Below, piece after piece: positions 9,270 to 16,110 of a stretch of 64,000 nucleotides of DNA. The first letter of the stretch is position 1, and the number at the start of each line of letters is the position of its first letter. The translations under genes were made by a program, and so were the position numbers. The notes under the pieces are model-generated. The model was not told the DNA's origin, ran no database searches, and was given only the letters and a program-made list of their open reading frames with translations. This stretch comes from Sphingopyxis sp. (GTDB lineage Bacteria > Pseudomonadota > Alphaproteobacteria > Sphingomonadales > Sphingomonadaceae): the NCBI RefSeq assembly GCF_016704835.1, contig NZ_JADIZJ010000021.1:744001-808000 (forward strand), written 5' to 3'.

Positions 9270-9343
9270 TCGTCACCCCGGACTTGATCTGGGGTCCATG
9301 GCAACGCCGCCGAATGGATCCCGGATCAAGTTCGGGATGACGA
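9270..9343. repeat. REP-like inverted repeat, family A
   Basis: Two 30-base arms (9270-9299 and 9314-9343) are inverted copies matching at 26 of 30 positions, around a 14-base spacer. Each arm begins tcgtca and contains a cttgatc core. It lies in the convergent gap between oxyR and moaE and fills nearly all of it, so it could act as a two-way terminator. Its arm start and length resemble the element at 12085-12191. Confidence 0.75.
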
Positions 9344-9346
9344 TGG

Positions 9347-9790
9347 TTACTGGTTCCACCGCTCCGCGCGCACCTCATCCCCCGCCCGCGCTTCGACCCA
9401 CGCCACCCGCCCGTCGGCAAACGTCTCACGCTTCCACAGCATCACATCGGTCTTCAGCCGGTCGATCAGAAATTCGCATGCCGCCAGCGCCCCGCTGCGG
9501 TGCGGACTGCTCGCCAGCACCAGCACGATCGTGTCGCCCGGCGCCATCGCGCCGACGCGGTGGATCAGCGTCAGCGCCGCCAGCTGCCACCGGTCGGCTG
9601 CCGCATGGGCGAGATCGCCCAGCCCCGCTTCGGTCATCGCCGGGTGATGTTCCAGGAACAGTTCGGTCAGATCGCCATCGCCGCGCACCCGCCCGATAAA
9701 GCTGGCACTCGCGCCATGCCCGCCCGCATCGTGCAGGTCGAACTCGGCGCCGACATCGATCGCGGCGGGCTGCACCGCGACGCGGATCAT
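9347..9790 (-). CDS. moaE: Molybdopterin synthase catalytic subunit MoaE
   Basis: A 147-residue subunit of molybdopterin synthase. With thiocarboxylated MoaD it converts cyclic pyranopterin monophosphate to molybdopterin in the cytoplasm. Family motifs are FIGRVRGDGDL near the start, LEHHPAMTE, IHRVGAMAPGD in the middle, and the C-terminal SSPHRSGALAACEFLIDRLK followed by MLWKRE, which holds the catalytic lysines. Its start overlaps the moaD stop by four bases (ATGA), so the two are translationally coupled. The gene runs leftward in the order pgsA-moaD-moaE. Confidence 0.95.
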   Translation of the reverse strand: MIRVAVQPAAIDVGAEFDLHDAGGHGASASFIGRVRGDGDLTELFLEHHPAMTEAGLGDLAHAAADRWQLAALTLIHRVGAMAPGDTIVLVLASSPHRSGALAACEFLIDRLKTDVMLWKRETFADGRVAWVEARAGDEVRAERWNQ

Positions 9791-10044
9791 CCGCCCGTCA
9801 CCGGCGGGAACAGCGCAACTTCGCGCGCGTCGGCCAGCGGCGCACCCGGCCCCATCATCACTCCATCGATGGCGGCGCGAATGCGCTGCGGTTCGGCAAA
9901 GGCCAGCGCTCCACGCTCATCACGCCCCGCGAGCCACGTCAGCAAGGCGGTCAGATCGGCAATATCGGCGGGCAGCTCGACGACCTCGTCAGCCACGCCC
10001 ATCCGATCGCGTACCCAGGCAAAATAGGCGAGGTTCAGCGCCAT
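9787..10044 (-). CDS. moaD: Molybdopterin synthase sulfur carrier subunit MoaD
   Basis: An 85-residue ubiquitin-fold protein that carries sulfur as a C-terminal thiocarboxylate to MoaE. It starts at ATG 10044 (MALNLAYFAWVRDRMG) and ends FPPVTGG; the terminal Gly-Gly is the activated site. The beta-grasp pattern (ALNLAYFAWVRDRMGVADE, then AIDGVMMGPGAPLADAREV) and size match MoaD. The longer open frame upstream lies inside pgsA and is not part of the gene. The overlap with moaE and the five-base gap to pgsA point to one transcript. Confidence 0.92.
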   Translation of the reverse strand: MALNLAYFAWVRDRMGVADEVVELPADIADLTALLTWLAGRDERGALAFAEPQRIRAAIDGVMMGPGAPLADAREVALFPPVTGG

Positions 10045-10049
10045 CGCAC

Positions 10050-10622
10050 TCAATCCATATGCTTCAGGCCGACGCGCAGATAATCCCAGCCGGTGATCAG
10101 CGTCAGCACCGCGGCGCCCCACAGCGACGCCAGCCCGACCATCTTGACCCACTCCATCGCGGGCAGCGCCCCCGCCAGGATCAGTGCGCCGAACGCCACC
10201 AGCTGGAACGTCGTTTTCCACTTCGCCAGCTGCGTTACCGGCATTGACACCTGCAATGTCGCCAGAAACTCGCGCAGCCCCGACACGATGATCTCGCGCA
10301 GCAGGATCATCAGCGCCGCGATGACATGATATCCGGTGATGTCGCGGGTAAACACCAGCAGCAGGATCACCGCCGCAATCATGATCTTGTCGGCAATCGG
10401 ATCCAGAAAGGCGCCCAGCCGCGACACAATGCCGCGCGACCGTGCAACATAGCCGTCAAAATAATCGGTAATGCCCATCAGGCAGTACAGACCGAACGCG
10501 AGCGCATAATCGATCGGCTTGGGCTGGTGCGATCCCTCGACCACCCCCGGCCACAGCAGGAACAGCAGGATGGGCACCGCCAAAATGCGCGACAATGTCA
10601 GGATGTTCGGAAGACTGAGCAT
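10050..10622 (-). CDS. pgsA: CDP-diacylglycerol-glycerol-3-phosphate 3-phosphatidyltransferase
   Basis: A 190-residue inner-membrane enzyme that makes phosphatidylglycerol phosphate, the committed step to phosphatidylglycerol and cardiolipin. The CDP-alcohol phosphatidyltransferase signature is intact: DGYVAR, then eight residues, G, three residues, D, three residues, D (FDGYVARSRGIVSRLGAFLD and PIADK). There are about five or six hydrophobic helices, and the start MLSLPNILTLSRI is typical of PgsA. It heads the leftward pgsA-moaD-moaE group and is divergent from the MFS transporter at 10770. Confidence 0.94.
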   Translation of the reverse strand: MLSLPNILTLSRILAVPILLFLLWPGVVEGSHQPKPIDYALAFGLYCLMGITDYFDGYVARSRGIVSRLGAFLDPIADKIMIAAVILLLVFTRDITGYHVIAALMILLREIIVSGLREFLATLQVSMPVTQLAKWKTTFQLVAFGALILAGALPAMEWVKMVGLASLWGAAVLTLITGWDYLRVGLKHMD

Positions 10623-10769
10623 GATCCCTGATTCCCGCCAATGCGGCGCGCTATTTCCAAAATGGGCTTTGACCCTGCCCGCCCTAACCGATAAGCCCCC
10701 CGCGCGACAACAATATTGCCGTGATGTCCCGGCGTTGTCCGACTGTCAGGCTGCAAAAATGGATTTTCA

Positions 10770-12041
10770 ATGACCGGTTCCTTTGCGCTGATGAAGCAAC
10801 GCCGGTTCCTGCCCCTGTTCGCCACGCAGTTCCTCAACGCCTTTAACGACAATTTCTACAAGATGGCGATGGTGATCCTCGTCACCTTTACCATCTACAA
10901 GGATCCGGAAACCGAGGCGTGGTTCAACGCGCTGGCGGGCGGCCTGTTCATTCTGCCCTTTTTCCTGTTTTCGGCGCTCGCTGGGCAGCTCGCCGACAGC
11001 ACCGACAAGACGCGGATGATCCGCCTGATCAAGACCGCCGAAATTTTCATCATGATCGTCGGCGCCATCGGCATCTGGTTTCATCTGGTGCCGATCATGT
11101 TGCTCGCGCTGTTCGCGATGGGAACGCACTCGACCTTCTTCGGCCCGATCAAATACGCCATCCTGCCCCAACATCTGGAGGAGGACGAGGTTCTCGCCGG
11201 CACCGGCTGGGTCGAGGCGGGCACCTATATCGCCATCTTGGGCGGTACCATTGTCGGCGGCCTCACCCCGCCGCACATCGCCATCCCCGGGATCATCATC
11301 GTCGCCATAATCGGCCGCCTGACCGCCAACTACGTCCCCGCCGCACCGCCCGAAAAGGAAGCCGAGGGGCTGGTCATCGACCATAATGTCTTCCGCTCGT
11401 CGTGGCGGCTGGTCAATTCGACAATGCACATCCCGCGCTTGTTCCTGGCGATCGTGTCGATCAGTTTTTTCTGGGCGATCGGCGCCATCCTCGCGGCGCA
11501 ATTCCCGCCGCTGGTCAAGAATGCGCTCGGCGCCGACAACACTGTCGCGACCCTGTTCACCGCGATCTTCTCGGTGGGCGTCGCGATCGGCTCGATTATC
11601 GTCAACCGGCTGCTCAAGGGCCATGTCTCGGCGCGCTATTCGCCGGGGTCGGTGATCGTGATGGGGCTGTTCGTGCTCGACCTGTGGTGGAACGTCAAAG
11701 GGTGGGAGCATGTCGGCACCGGTCTGATGAACTGGCGCGACTTTCTGGCGCTGACGACCGGCGACCGCATCATCCTGGACCTGCTCGGCATCGCGATCGC
11801 CGGCGGCATGTTCGTCGTCCCGCTCTATGCCTTCCTGACCACGACCGTCGCCAAGTCGCAGACCGCACGCACGATCGCCGCGAACAATATCGTCAATTCG
11901 GGCTTCATGGTGGCGGCGACGTTACTGCTCAGCGTGCTGATCGGAATCGGATTGACCATCGACGACACGCTGCTGATGGTGGCGGCAATGTGTCTGATGT
12001 CGTCGGTGCTGGCATGGAAGCTGCACAAGGCCTGCGATTAG
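10770..12041 (+). CDS. MFS transporter, LplT-like (lysophospholipid flippase family)
   Basis: A 423-residue major facilitator protein with about twelve hydrophobic helices. The start (LPLFATQFLNAFNDNFYKMA) and THSTFFGPIKYAILP match the LplT group, which moves lysophospholipids across the inner membrane for re-acylation by Aas. Here the acyltransferase partner is not fused or adjacent; the next genes are unrelated. It is divergent from pgsA, which makes a phospholipid-related role plausible. The substrate remains an inference from the family. Confidence 0.8.
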   Translation: MTGSFALMKQRRFLPLFATQFLNAFNDNFYKMAMVILVTFTIYKDPETEAWFNALAGGLFILPFFLFSALAGQLADSTDKTRMIRLIKTAEIFIMIVGAIGIWFHLVPIMLLALFAMGTHSTFFGPIKYAILPQHLEEDEVLAGTGWVEAGTYIAILGGTIVGGLTPPHIAIPGIIIVAIIGRLTANYVPAAPPEKEAEGLVIDHNVFRSSWRLVNSTMHIPRLFLAIVSISFFWAIGAILAAQFPPLVKNALGADNTVATLFTAIFSVGVAIGSIIVNRLLKGHVSARYSPGSVIVMGLFVLDLWWNVKGWEHVGTGLMNWRDFLALTTGDRIILDLLGIAIAGGMFVVPLYAFLTTTVAKSQTARTIAANNIVNSGFMVAATLLLSVLIGIGLTIDDTLLMVAAMCLMSSVLAWKLHKACD

Positions 12042-12084
12042 ATCGTTCGCGAATGACCGATACGGGTGGTAAGCTGCCCTGATT

Positions 12085-12191
12085 TCGTCATGCTGAACTT
12101 GTTTCAGCATCCATGGCCTGAGCTTTAATCTCGCGCGCGGCGACGGAAGAAACGGCAGGCCATGGACCCTGAAACATGTTCAGGGTGACGA
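12085..12191. repeat. REP-like inverted repeat with self-folding arms, family A
   Basis: Two 36-base arms (12085-12120 and 12156-12191) are inverted copies matching at 31 of 36 positions. Each arm also folds on itself: an eight-base stem (atgctgaa with ttcagcat; in the other arm accctgaa with ttcagggt). Four of the five differences between arms are two compensating pairs that keep the arm hairpin paired. The element sits between the MFS gene and the small gene at 12227, in a convergent gap. Confidence 0.78.
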
Positions 12192-12226
12192 GATATAAAA
12201 CGGCCACTTTTGGTCGGTAGCTGCCG

Positions 12227-12448
12227 TCAGATCAGAAACATCATCGTAGCGGTAAAAAACACCGCGAAACTCTGCAAAAAGAGCCGCAGGTCGCTGCCAG
12301 CAAAAATCGTCACGGGCTCACGGTGCGCCGCCAGCGCCTGCCGCAACTCGCCCTGCCAGTCGGCCGGCGCGCTCAAACGCGCGATCGTCAGCTGGCGGGC
12401 GCTATGCGCCTGAATCCGGCGGCGAATATTGATGTGATCCGAGTCCAT
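12227..12448 (-). CDS. Small membrane protein, possibly CtrA-controlled
   Basis: A 73-residue protein starting at ATG 12448 (MDSDHINIRRRI). The first two thirds are charged and likely helical (ARQLTIARLSAPADWQGEL). The C-terminal end is a single hydrophobic segment (LFLQSFAVFFTATMMFLI), giving a tail-anchored layout. There is no recognised domain. A perfect CtrA-type site lies about 40-55 bases upstream, which supports a real, cell-cycle-controlled gene. Neighbouring repeats on both sides isolate it from other genes. It could be a small cell-division or motility accessory protein, but that is a guess. Confidence 0.6.
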   Translation of the reverse strand: MDSDHINIRRRIQAHSARQLTIARLSAPADWQGELRQALAAHREPVTIFAGSDLRLFLQSFAVFFTATMMFLI

Positions 12449-12486
12449 GCCCGGCAAGCTATGGCGATCTTAACGATTTGGTAAGG

Positions 12487-12502
12487 TTAAAAGATCGTTA
12501 AC
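12487..12502. promoter_or_regulatory. CtrA-type binding site (TTAA-N7-TTAAC)
   Basis: TTAA at 12487-12490, seven bases, then TTAAC at 12498-12502 is an exact match to the full CtrA consensus. Read on the minus strand, the same DNA again gives TTAA-N7-TTAAC. Further TTAAC and GGTTAA-like pieces lie just left (12474-12490). It stands upstream of the small leftward gene starting at 12448, at a distance expected for promoter control. Confidence 0.6.
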
Positions 12503-12559
12503 AAATGTGGCGTGCCAAAGCGGTACAGCGGCCCGGCCGAGGAGTACGGCTCGATCCTG

Positions 12560-12654
12560 TCATCGCGCGGAGCGCAGCGACGCCGCAATCTCCAGCTATC
12601 GGCTCGGCGCGAGCCCGACGGCTGGAAATTGCTTCGCTCGGCTCGCAATGACGA
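12560..12654. repeat. REP-like inverted repeat, family B
   Basis: The left part (tcatcgcgcggagcgcagcg, then ccgcaatctccagc) and the right part (gctggaaattgcttcgctcg, then gctcgcaatgacga) are imperfect inverted copies about 35 bases long, separated by about 25 bases. The tcattgcgagcgaagc core recurs in the element at 51421-51507. It lies in the gap between the CtrA box and the convergent end of the RNase T2 gene. Confidence 0.7.
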
Positions 12655-12661
12655 ATATATT

Positions 12662-13399
12662 CTAGTCTTGCGCCATCGGCCTGACTCGCACCCGCCGCTG
12701 GTCCCGCGCTCCAGCCTGGAACGGCTTGCACCGCTGCGGCCGCATCCGCGGCCCCAAACACAGCCGCACCTCGTCCAGCCAGCCCTGCCGATCGATCGAC
12801 ACCGCAACCATCGGTTCGGAAATCTCGCGATTGGCCGCGGCGAAAGCGCGGCGAATGCTGCCCGCGGTTTGCGGCCTTGCCGCCAGCGCCGCCATGTCGG
12901 GAAAGCGCACCGCGCGGAACAGCGTCGCGGCCGAGCGAAAATAGGCGGCGGGGTGCGGGCTCATGCACGTCCCATGCTTCGCCCATTCATGCTGGAGCAG
13001 CTGCGCCGACGGAGTCATGCATAGATGCTGGCGTAGTACCGGCTGCGTCACGATTTTGGCCGGGCGGCACCATTGCGGATAGTCGCGGCTGTCGGTTTCG
13101 GGCCACAGCCCGTGGAGCACCCAGCCGAAGCGGCCATCCTCGCCCCCGCACTGGAACCGGTCGCGCGCGTCTCGCGGGTTGCGGACATCGGCGCAATGCT
13201 GCGGCGACCAGCTCATACTGAGCAGATAGCCGGTGATCGGCGACTTGCGCACTGGTTCGCCGCGTTTGGGCTGTTCGAGGCGGGGCACCGGGATGCGATC
13301 GGGGATATTGCAGGCGAGCGCCTGCGCCTGCCCCGCGGTTGGCGCGAGCATCAAACCCAGCGCAGCAACGCTAGACCAGCGCAAAATCGAGCCCGACAT
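12662..13399 (-). CDS. Secreted ribonuclease, T2 family
   Basis: A 245-residue periplasmic or secreted RNase that cleaves RNA without base specificity through a 2',3'-cyclic phosphate. The signal peptide ends near GQAQA. Both catalytic segments are visible: FGWVLHGLWPE (first conserved His) and HEWAKHGTC (second His, Glu and Lys). SMSWSPQHC is the usual early block. Several Cys residues could form the family's disulfides. Its first codons overlap the end of nadC by 29 bases, so it is probably translated from the nadC transcript. Confidence 0.92.
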   Translation of the reverse strand: MSGSILRWSSVAALGLMLAPTAGQAQALACNIPDRIPVPRLEQPKRGEPVRKSPITGYLLSMSWSPQHCADVRNPRDARDRFQCGGEDGRFGWVLHGLWPETDSRDYPQWCRPAKIVTQPVLRQHLCMTPSAQLLQHEWAKHGTCMSPHPAAYFRSAATLFRAVRFPDMAALAARPQTAGSIRRAFAAANREISEPMVAVSIDRQGWLDEVRLCLGPRMRPQRCKPFQAGARDQRRVRVRPMAQD

Positions 13400-14219
13400 C
13401 CGCCGCGGGCGCCGACTGCGTCAACCGCCCGACCGACACATAAGTCACCCCCGTCGCGCCGATCGCGCCGATCGTGTCGAGCCGCACCCCGCCCGACGCC
13501 TCGGTCGGCACCTTGCCGCCGACGATGCCCACACATGTTCGCAGTTCATCCAGTGTCATATTGTCAAGCAGCAGGTGAGTCGCCCCGGCATTCAGCGCCG
13601 GTTCGACCTGCGCCACCCGGTCGACCTCGACGATGATCCGCTCGATCCCGGCGGCGACCGCGCGGCGCACCGCTTCCTCGACCGACCCGGCGACCGCGAC
13701 ATGATTGTCCTTGATCATCGCCGCGTCCCAGAGCCCCATCCGGTGATTGGTCGCACCGCCCATCCGCGTCGCATATTTTTCCAGCACCCGCAGGCCCGGG
13801 ATCGTCTTGCGCGTATCGAGCAGTGTGGCGCCGGTACCTGCCAGCGCATCGACATACTGCCGCGTCATCGTTGCGATGCCCGACAGATGCTGCACCGTGT
13901 TCAACGCCGATCTTTCGGCGGTCAGCATTGCGCGGGCGTTGCCCGACAGGCGCATCAAATCGCTGCCCGCGGCCACTTCGGTGCCCTCCGCGACCGGAAT
14001 TTCGATCTCCATGGCAGGATCGAGGGCGCGAAAGAAAGCTTCGGCGATCGGCAACCCAGCCACGATGATCGCATCGCGGCTATCCATCACCCCCCCAAAG
14101 CGCGCCCCGGCGGGAATCACTGCCATTGACGTGATGTCACCGCCCGACCCCAGATCCTCGGCCAAGGTGGCGCGAACAAAGGCGTCGAGATCGAAATCGG
14201 GCGGGGAAAATTGGGTCAT
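13371..14219 (-). CDS. nadC: Nicotinate-nucleotide pyrophosphorylase
   Basis: A 282-residue cytoplasmic enzyme that joins quinolinate and phosphoribosyl pyrophosphate to give nicotinate mononucleotide and CO2 in NAD synthesis. Motifs match NadC: LAEDLGSGGDITS near the start, AERSALNTVQHLSGIAT, DTRKTIPGLR, GGATNHRMGL, IKDNH, and the C-terminal EASGGV. Length is normal. No nadA or nadB lies next to it. It is divergent from the nitronate monooxygenase gene, and the palindrome at 14260-14271 lies between them. Confidence 0.96.
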   Translation of the reverse strand: MTQFSPPDFDLDAFVRATLAEDLGSGGDITSMAVIPAGARFGGVMDSRDAIIVAGLPIAEAFFRALDPAMEIEIPVAEGTEVAAGSDLMRLSGNARAMLTAERSALNTVQHLSGIATMTRQYVDALAGTGATLLDTRKTIPGLRVLEKYATRMGGATNHRMGLWDAAMIKDNHVAVAGSVEEAVRRAVAAGIERIIVEVDRVAQVEPALNAGATHLLLDNMTLDELRTCVGIVGGKVPTEASGGVRLDTIGAIGATGVTYVSVGRLTQSAPAADVGLDFALV

Positions 14220-14254
14220 GGGACTGCGATAATGGGCGGCTCCAGCAAATCAAC

Positions 14255-14271
14255 TTGACGTTTACGTAAAC
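14255..14271. promoter_or_regulatory. Palindromic operator candidate
   Basis: Bases 14260-14271 form a perfect 12-base palindrome, gtttacgtaaac, preceded by ttgac and followed by taacg, which extends the weak symmetry. It resembles the site I recall for LiuR, a MerR-family regulator of branched-chain amino acid and acyl-CoA breakdown in proteobacteria. It lies about 55 bases before the nitronate monooxygenase start and 40 bases from the nadC start. The regulator itself is not in the window. Confidence 0.45.
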
Positions 14272-14323
14272 TAACGCTGACATGTGCGCCACGTGGCACC
14301 TTAGTCCACATCGGAGAGGCCCA

Positions 14324-15457
14324 ATGCAATCACCCATCTGCGCGATGCTCGACATCGAATTCCCCCTCCTCGCCTTCTCGCACTGCCGCGACGTGGTGGT
14401 TGCGGTGTCGAAAGCGGGCGGCATGGGCGTCTTCGGCGCCGCCTCGCTCCCCCCCGCACGGCTTGAAGAGGAGCTGGCGTGGATCGACGCGCATATCGGC
14501 GGCAAGCCTTATGGCGTCGACCTGATCGTCCCGAACAGCTTTGCTGGCAAAGGCGAGGTCCAGCGGGAAACGCCTTCGATTCCTGACGAGCATAAGGCGT
14601 TTATTTCGGGCCTGCTTCGAAAGCACGGCGTCGACACTAGCGATCTGTCGCTGCCCGGCGCGATGCGTAGCAGCCTAGGCGACAATATGAGCGACGACGG
14701 CGCCGCCGCGCTGCTCGAAGTCGCCTTTCGCCACCCCATCGGCCTGATCGCCAATGCGCTCGGCGTCCCGCCACCGCTGATGCTCGAACTCGGCAAGCGC
14801 CACAATGTGCCCGTCGCCGCGCTGGTCGGCACCCGCGATCACGCGCTGGCGCAGGTCCGCGCCGGGGTCGATATCCTTGTGGTCGCGGGCGGCGAAGCTG
14901 GCGGCCATTGCGGCGAAGTCGCGACAATGGTGCTGGTGCCCGAGGTTGCCGCGGCAGTCGAAGCCGTCGGCGCAACCACGCCGATCCTTGCGGCGGGCGG
15001 CATCGTCACCGGGCGCCAGATGGCCGCGGCAATGGCGATGGGCGCGCATGGCGCGTGGACCGGATCGGTGTGGCTGACCACCGCCGAGGCGGAAACCAAT
15101 CCGGTGGTGAAGGAAAAGATGCTGCTCGCCAGTTCGCGCGACACAGTGCGTTCGAAAAGCCGCACCGGGAAACCCTCCCGTCAGCTCCGTTCGCCCTGGA
15201 CCGACGCCTGGGAGGCCGACGGTGCCCCGAAACCGCTGCCAATGCCGCTGCAATCGCTGGTCAGCGAACCCGCGCTGCGCAAGGTCGATAAATTGTCCGA
15301 GGGCGGCCACGAAGGCGCGAAGGCGCTTGCGACCTATTGGGTCGGCCAAGGCGTCGGGCTGATGAACGAGGCGATGGGCGCCGGGCAAGTCGTGCAGGAG
15401 TTCAAGGAAGACTGGATCGCCGCGTGCGAGCGGCTGAACGGGTTTATCGGGGAATAG
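14324..15457 (+). CDS. Nitronate monooxygenase family protein
   Basis: A 377-residue FMN-dependent TIM-barrel protein of the nitronate monooxygenase / 2-nitropropane dioxygenase family, starting at ATG 14324 behind GGAGAGG. Flavin-site blocks are GGMGVFGAASL near the start, VVAGGEAGGHCGEV in the middle, and LAAGGIVTGRQMAAAMAMGA with GAWTGSVWL after it. Such enzymes oxidise alkyl nitronates such as propionate 3-nitronate; some relatives are enoyl reductases, so the substrate is open. The palindrome upstream suggests control by an acyl-CoA or amino acid breakdown regulator. A strong terminator follows. Confidence 0.82.
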   Translation: MQSPICAMLDIEFPLLAFSHCRDVVVAVSKAGGMGVFGAASLPPARLEEELAWIDAHIGGKPYGVDLIVPNSFAGKGEVQRETPSIPDEHKAFISGLLRKHGVDTSDLSLPGAMRSSLGDNMSDDGAAALLEVAFRHPIGLIANALGVPPPLMLELGKRHNVPVAALVGTRDHALAQVRAGVDILVVAGGEAGGHCGEVATMVLVPEVAAAVEAVGATTPILAAGGIVTGRQMAAAMAMGAHGAWTGSVWLTTAEAETNPVVKEKMLLASSRDTVRSKSRTGKPSRQLRSPWTDAWEADGAPKPLPMPLQSLVSEPALRKVDKLSEGGHEGAKALATYWVGQGVGLMNEAMGAGQVVQEFKEDWIAACERLNGFIGE

Positions 15458-15462
15458 CCAAA

Positions 15463-15488
15463 AAAATCCCCGCCGAAGCGGGGATTTT
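15463..15488. terminator. Bidirectional rho-independent terminator
   Basis: An 11-base perfect stem (aaaatccccgc with gcggggatttt) around a CGAA loop lies between the convergent nitronate monooxygenase and peptidyl-prolyl isomerase genes. The A run on one side and T run on the other let it stop both transcripts. Confidence 0.9.
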
Positions 15489-15492
15489 CAGA

Positions 15493-15942
15493 TCAGGAAA
15501 CCGTCGCTTTGACGATCTTGCCCGGCTCGCGCGGCGGCTCGCCCTTAGGCAGCGCGTCGACATTTTCCATGCCTTCGATCACTTCGCCCCAGGCGGTGTA
15601 TTGATTGTCGAGGAAGCGCGCGTCGTCGAAGCAGATGAAGAACTGGCTGTTCGCGCTGTTCGGGTTCTGCGCCCGCGCCATCGAGCAAACGCCGCGGACG
15701 TGCGGCTGCGCGTTGAATTCGGCGGGAAGGTCGGACAGCGGGCTGCCGCCCATGCCGGTGCCCGTCGGATCGCCGCCCTGCGCCATGAAGCCCGGGATCA
15801 CGCGGTGAAACACGACGCCGTCGTAAAAACCTTCGCTGGCGAGCTGGGTGATGCGCTCGACATGCAGCGGCGCCAGATCGGGACGCAGGCGGATAACAAC
15901 ATCGCCAGTAGACAGCGAAAGGGTGAGGGTCTGGTCGGTCAT
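15493..15942 (-). CDS. Cyclophilin-type peptidyl-prolyl isomerase
   Basis: A 149-residue cytoplasmic cyclophilin that speeds cis-trans isomerisation at proline bonds. The family core is intact: VVFHRVIPGFMAQGGD (active-site Arg, Phe, Met and Gln), SQFFICFDDARFLD and YTAWGEVIEGM. There is no signal peptide, so it is a PpiB-like rather than a periplasmic form. It starts at ATG 15942; the frame stays open far upstream, but that extension lies antisense to mgtE and is not coding. It ends at the shared terminator. Confidence 0.93.
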   Translation of the reverse strand: MTDQTLTLSLSTGDVVIRLRPDLAPLHVERITQLASEGFYDGVVFHRVIPGFMAQGGDPTGTGMGGSPLSDLPAEFNAQPHVRGVCSMARAQNPNSANSQFFICFDDARFLDNQYTAWGEVIEGMENVDALPKGEPPREPGKIVKATVS

Positions 15943-16110
15943 GCTCGGCTCCTGTAGAAAATAATCGCGGTGCCATAGCGAGCAACAGCGCCAAAGCCAC
16001 GCTTTAATTGCCGCTGCCGCCTCGCTGGCGTTGCCATATCGCGGTGCCGCGACTAGGGGGAAGGCTCGGCCCGCCGGCCAGTCGCCGGCTTTGACAGGGA
16101 GGACCGCGCG

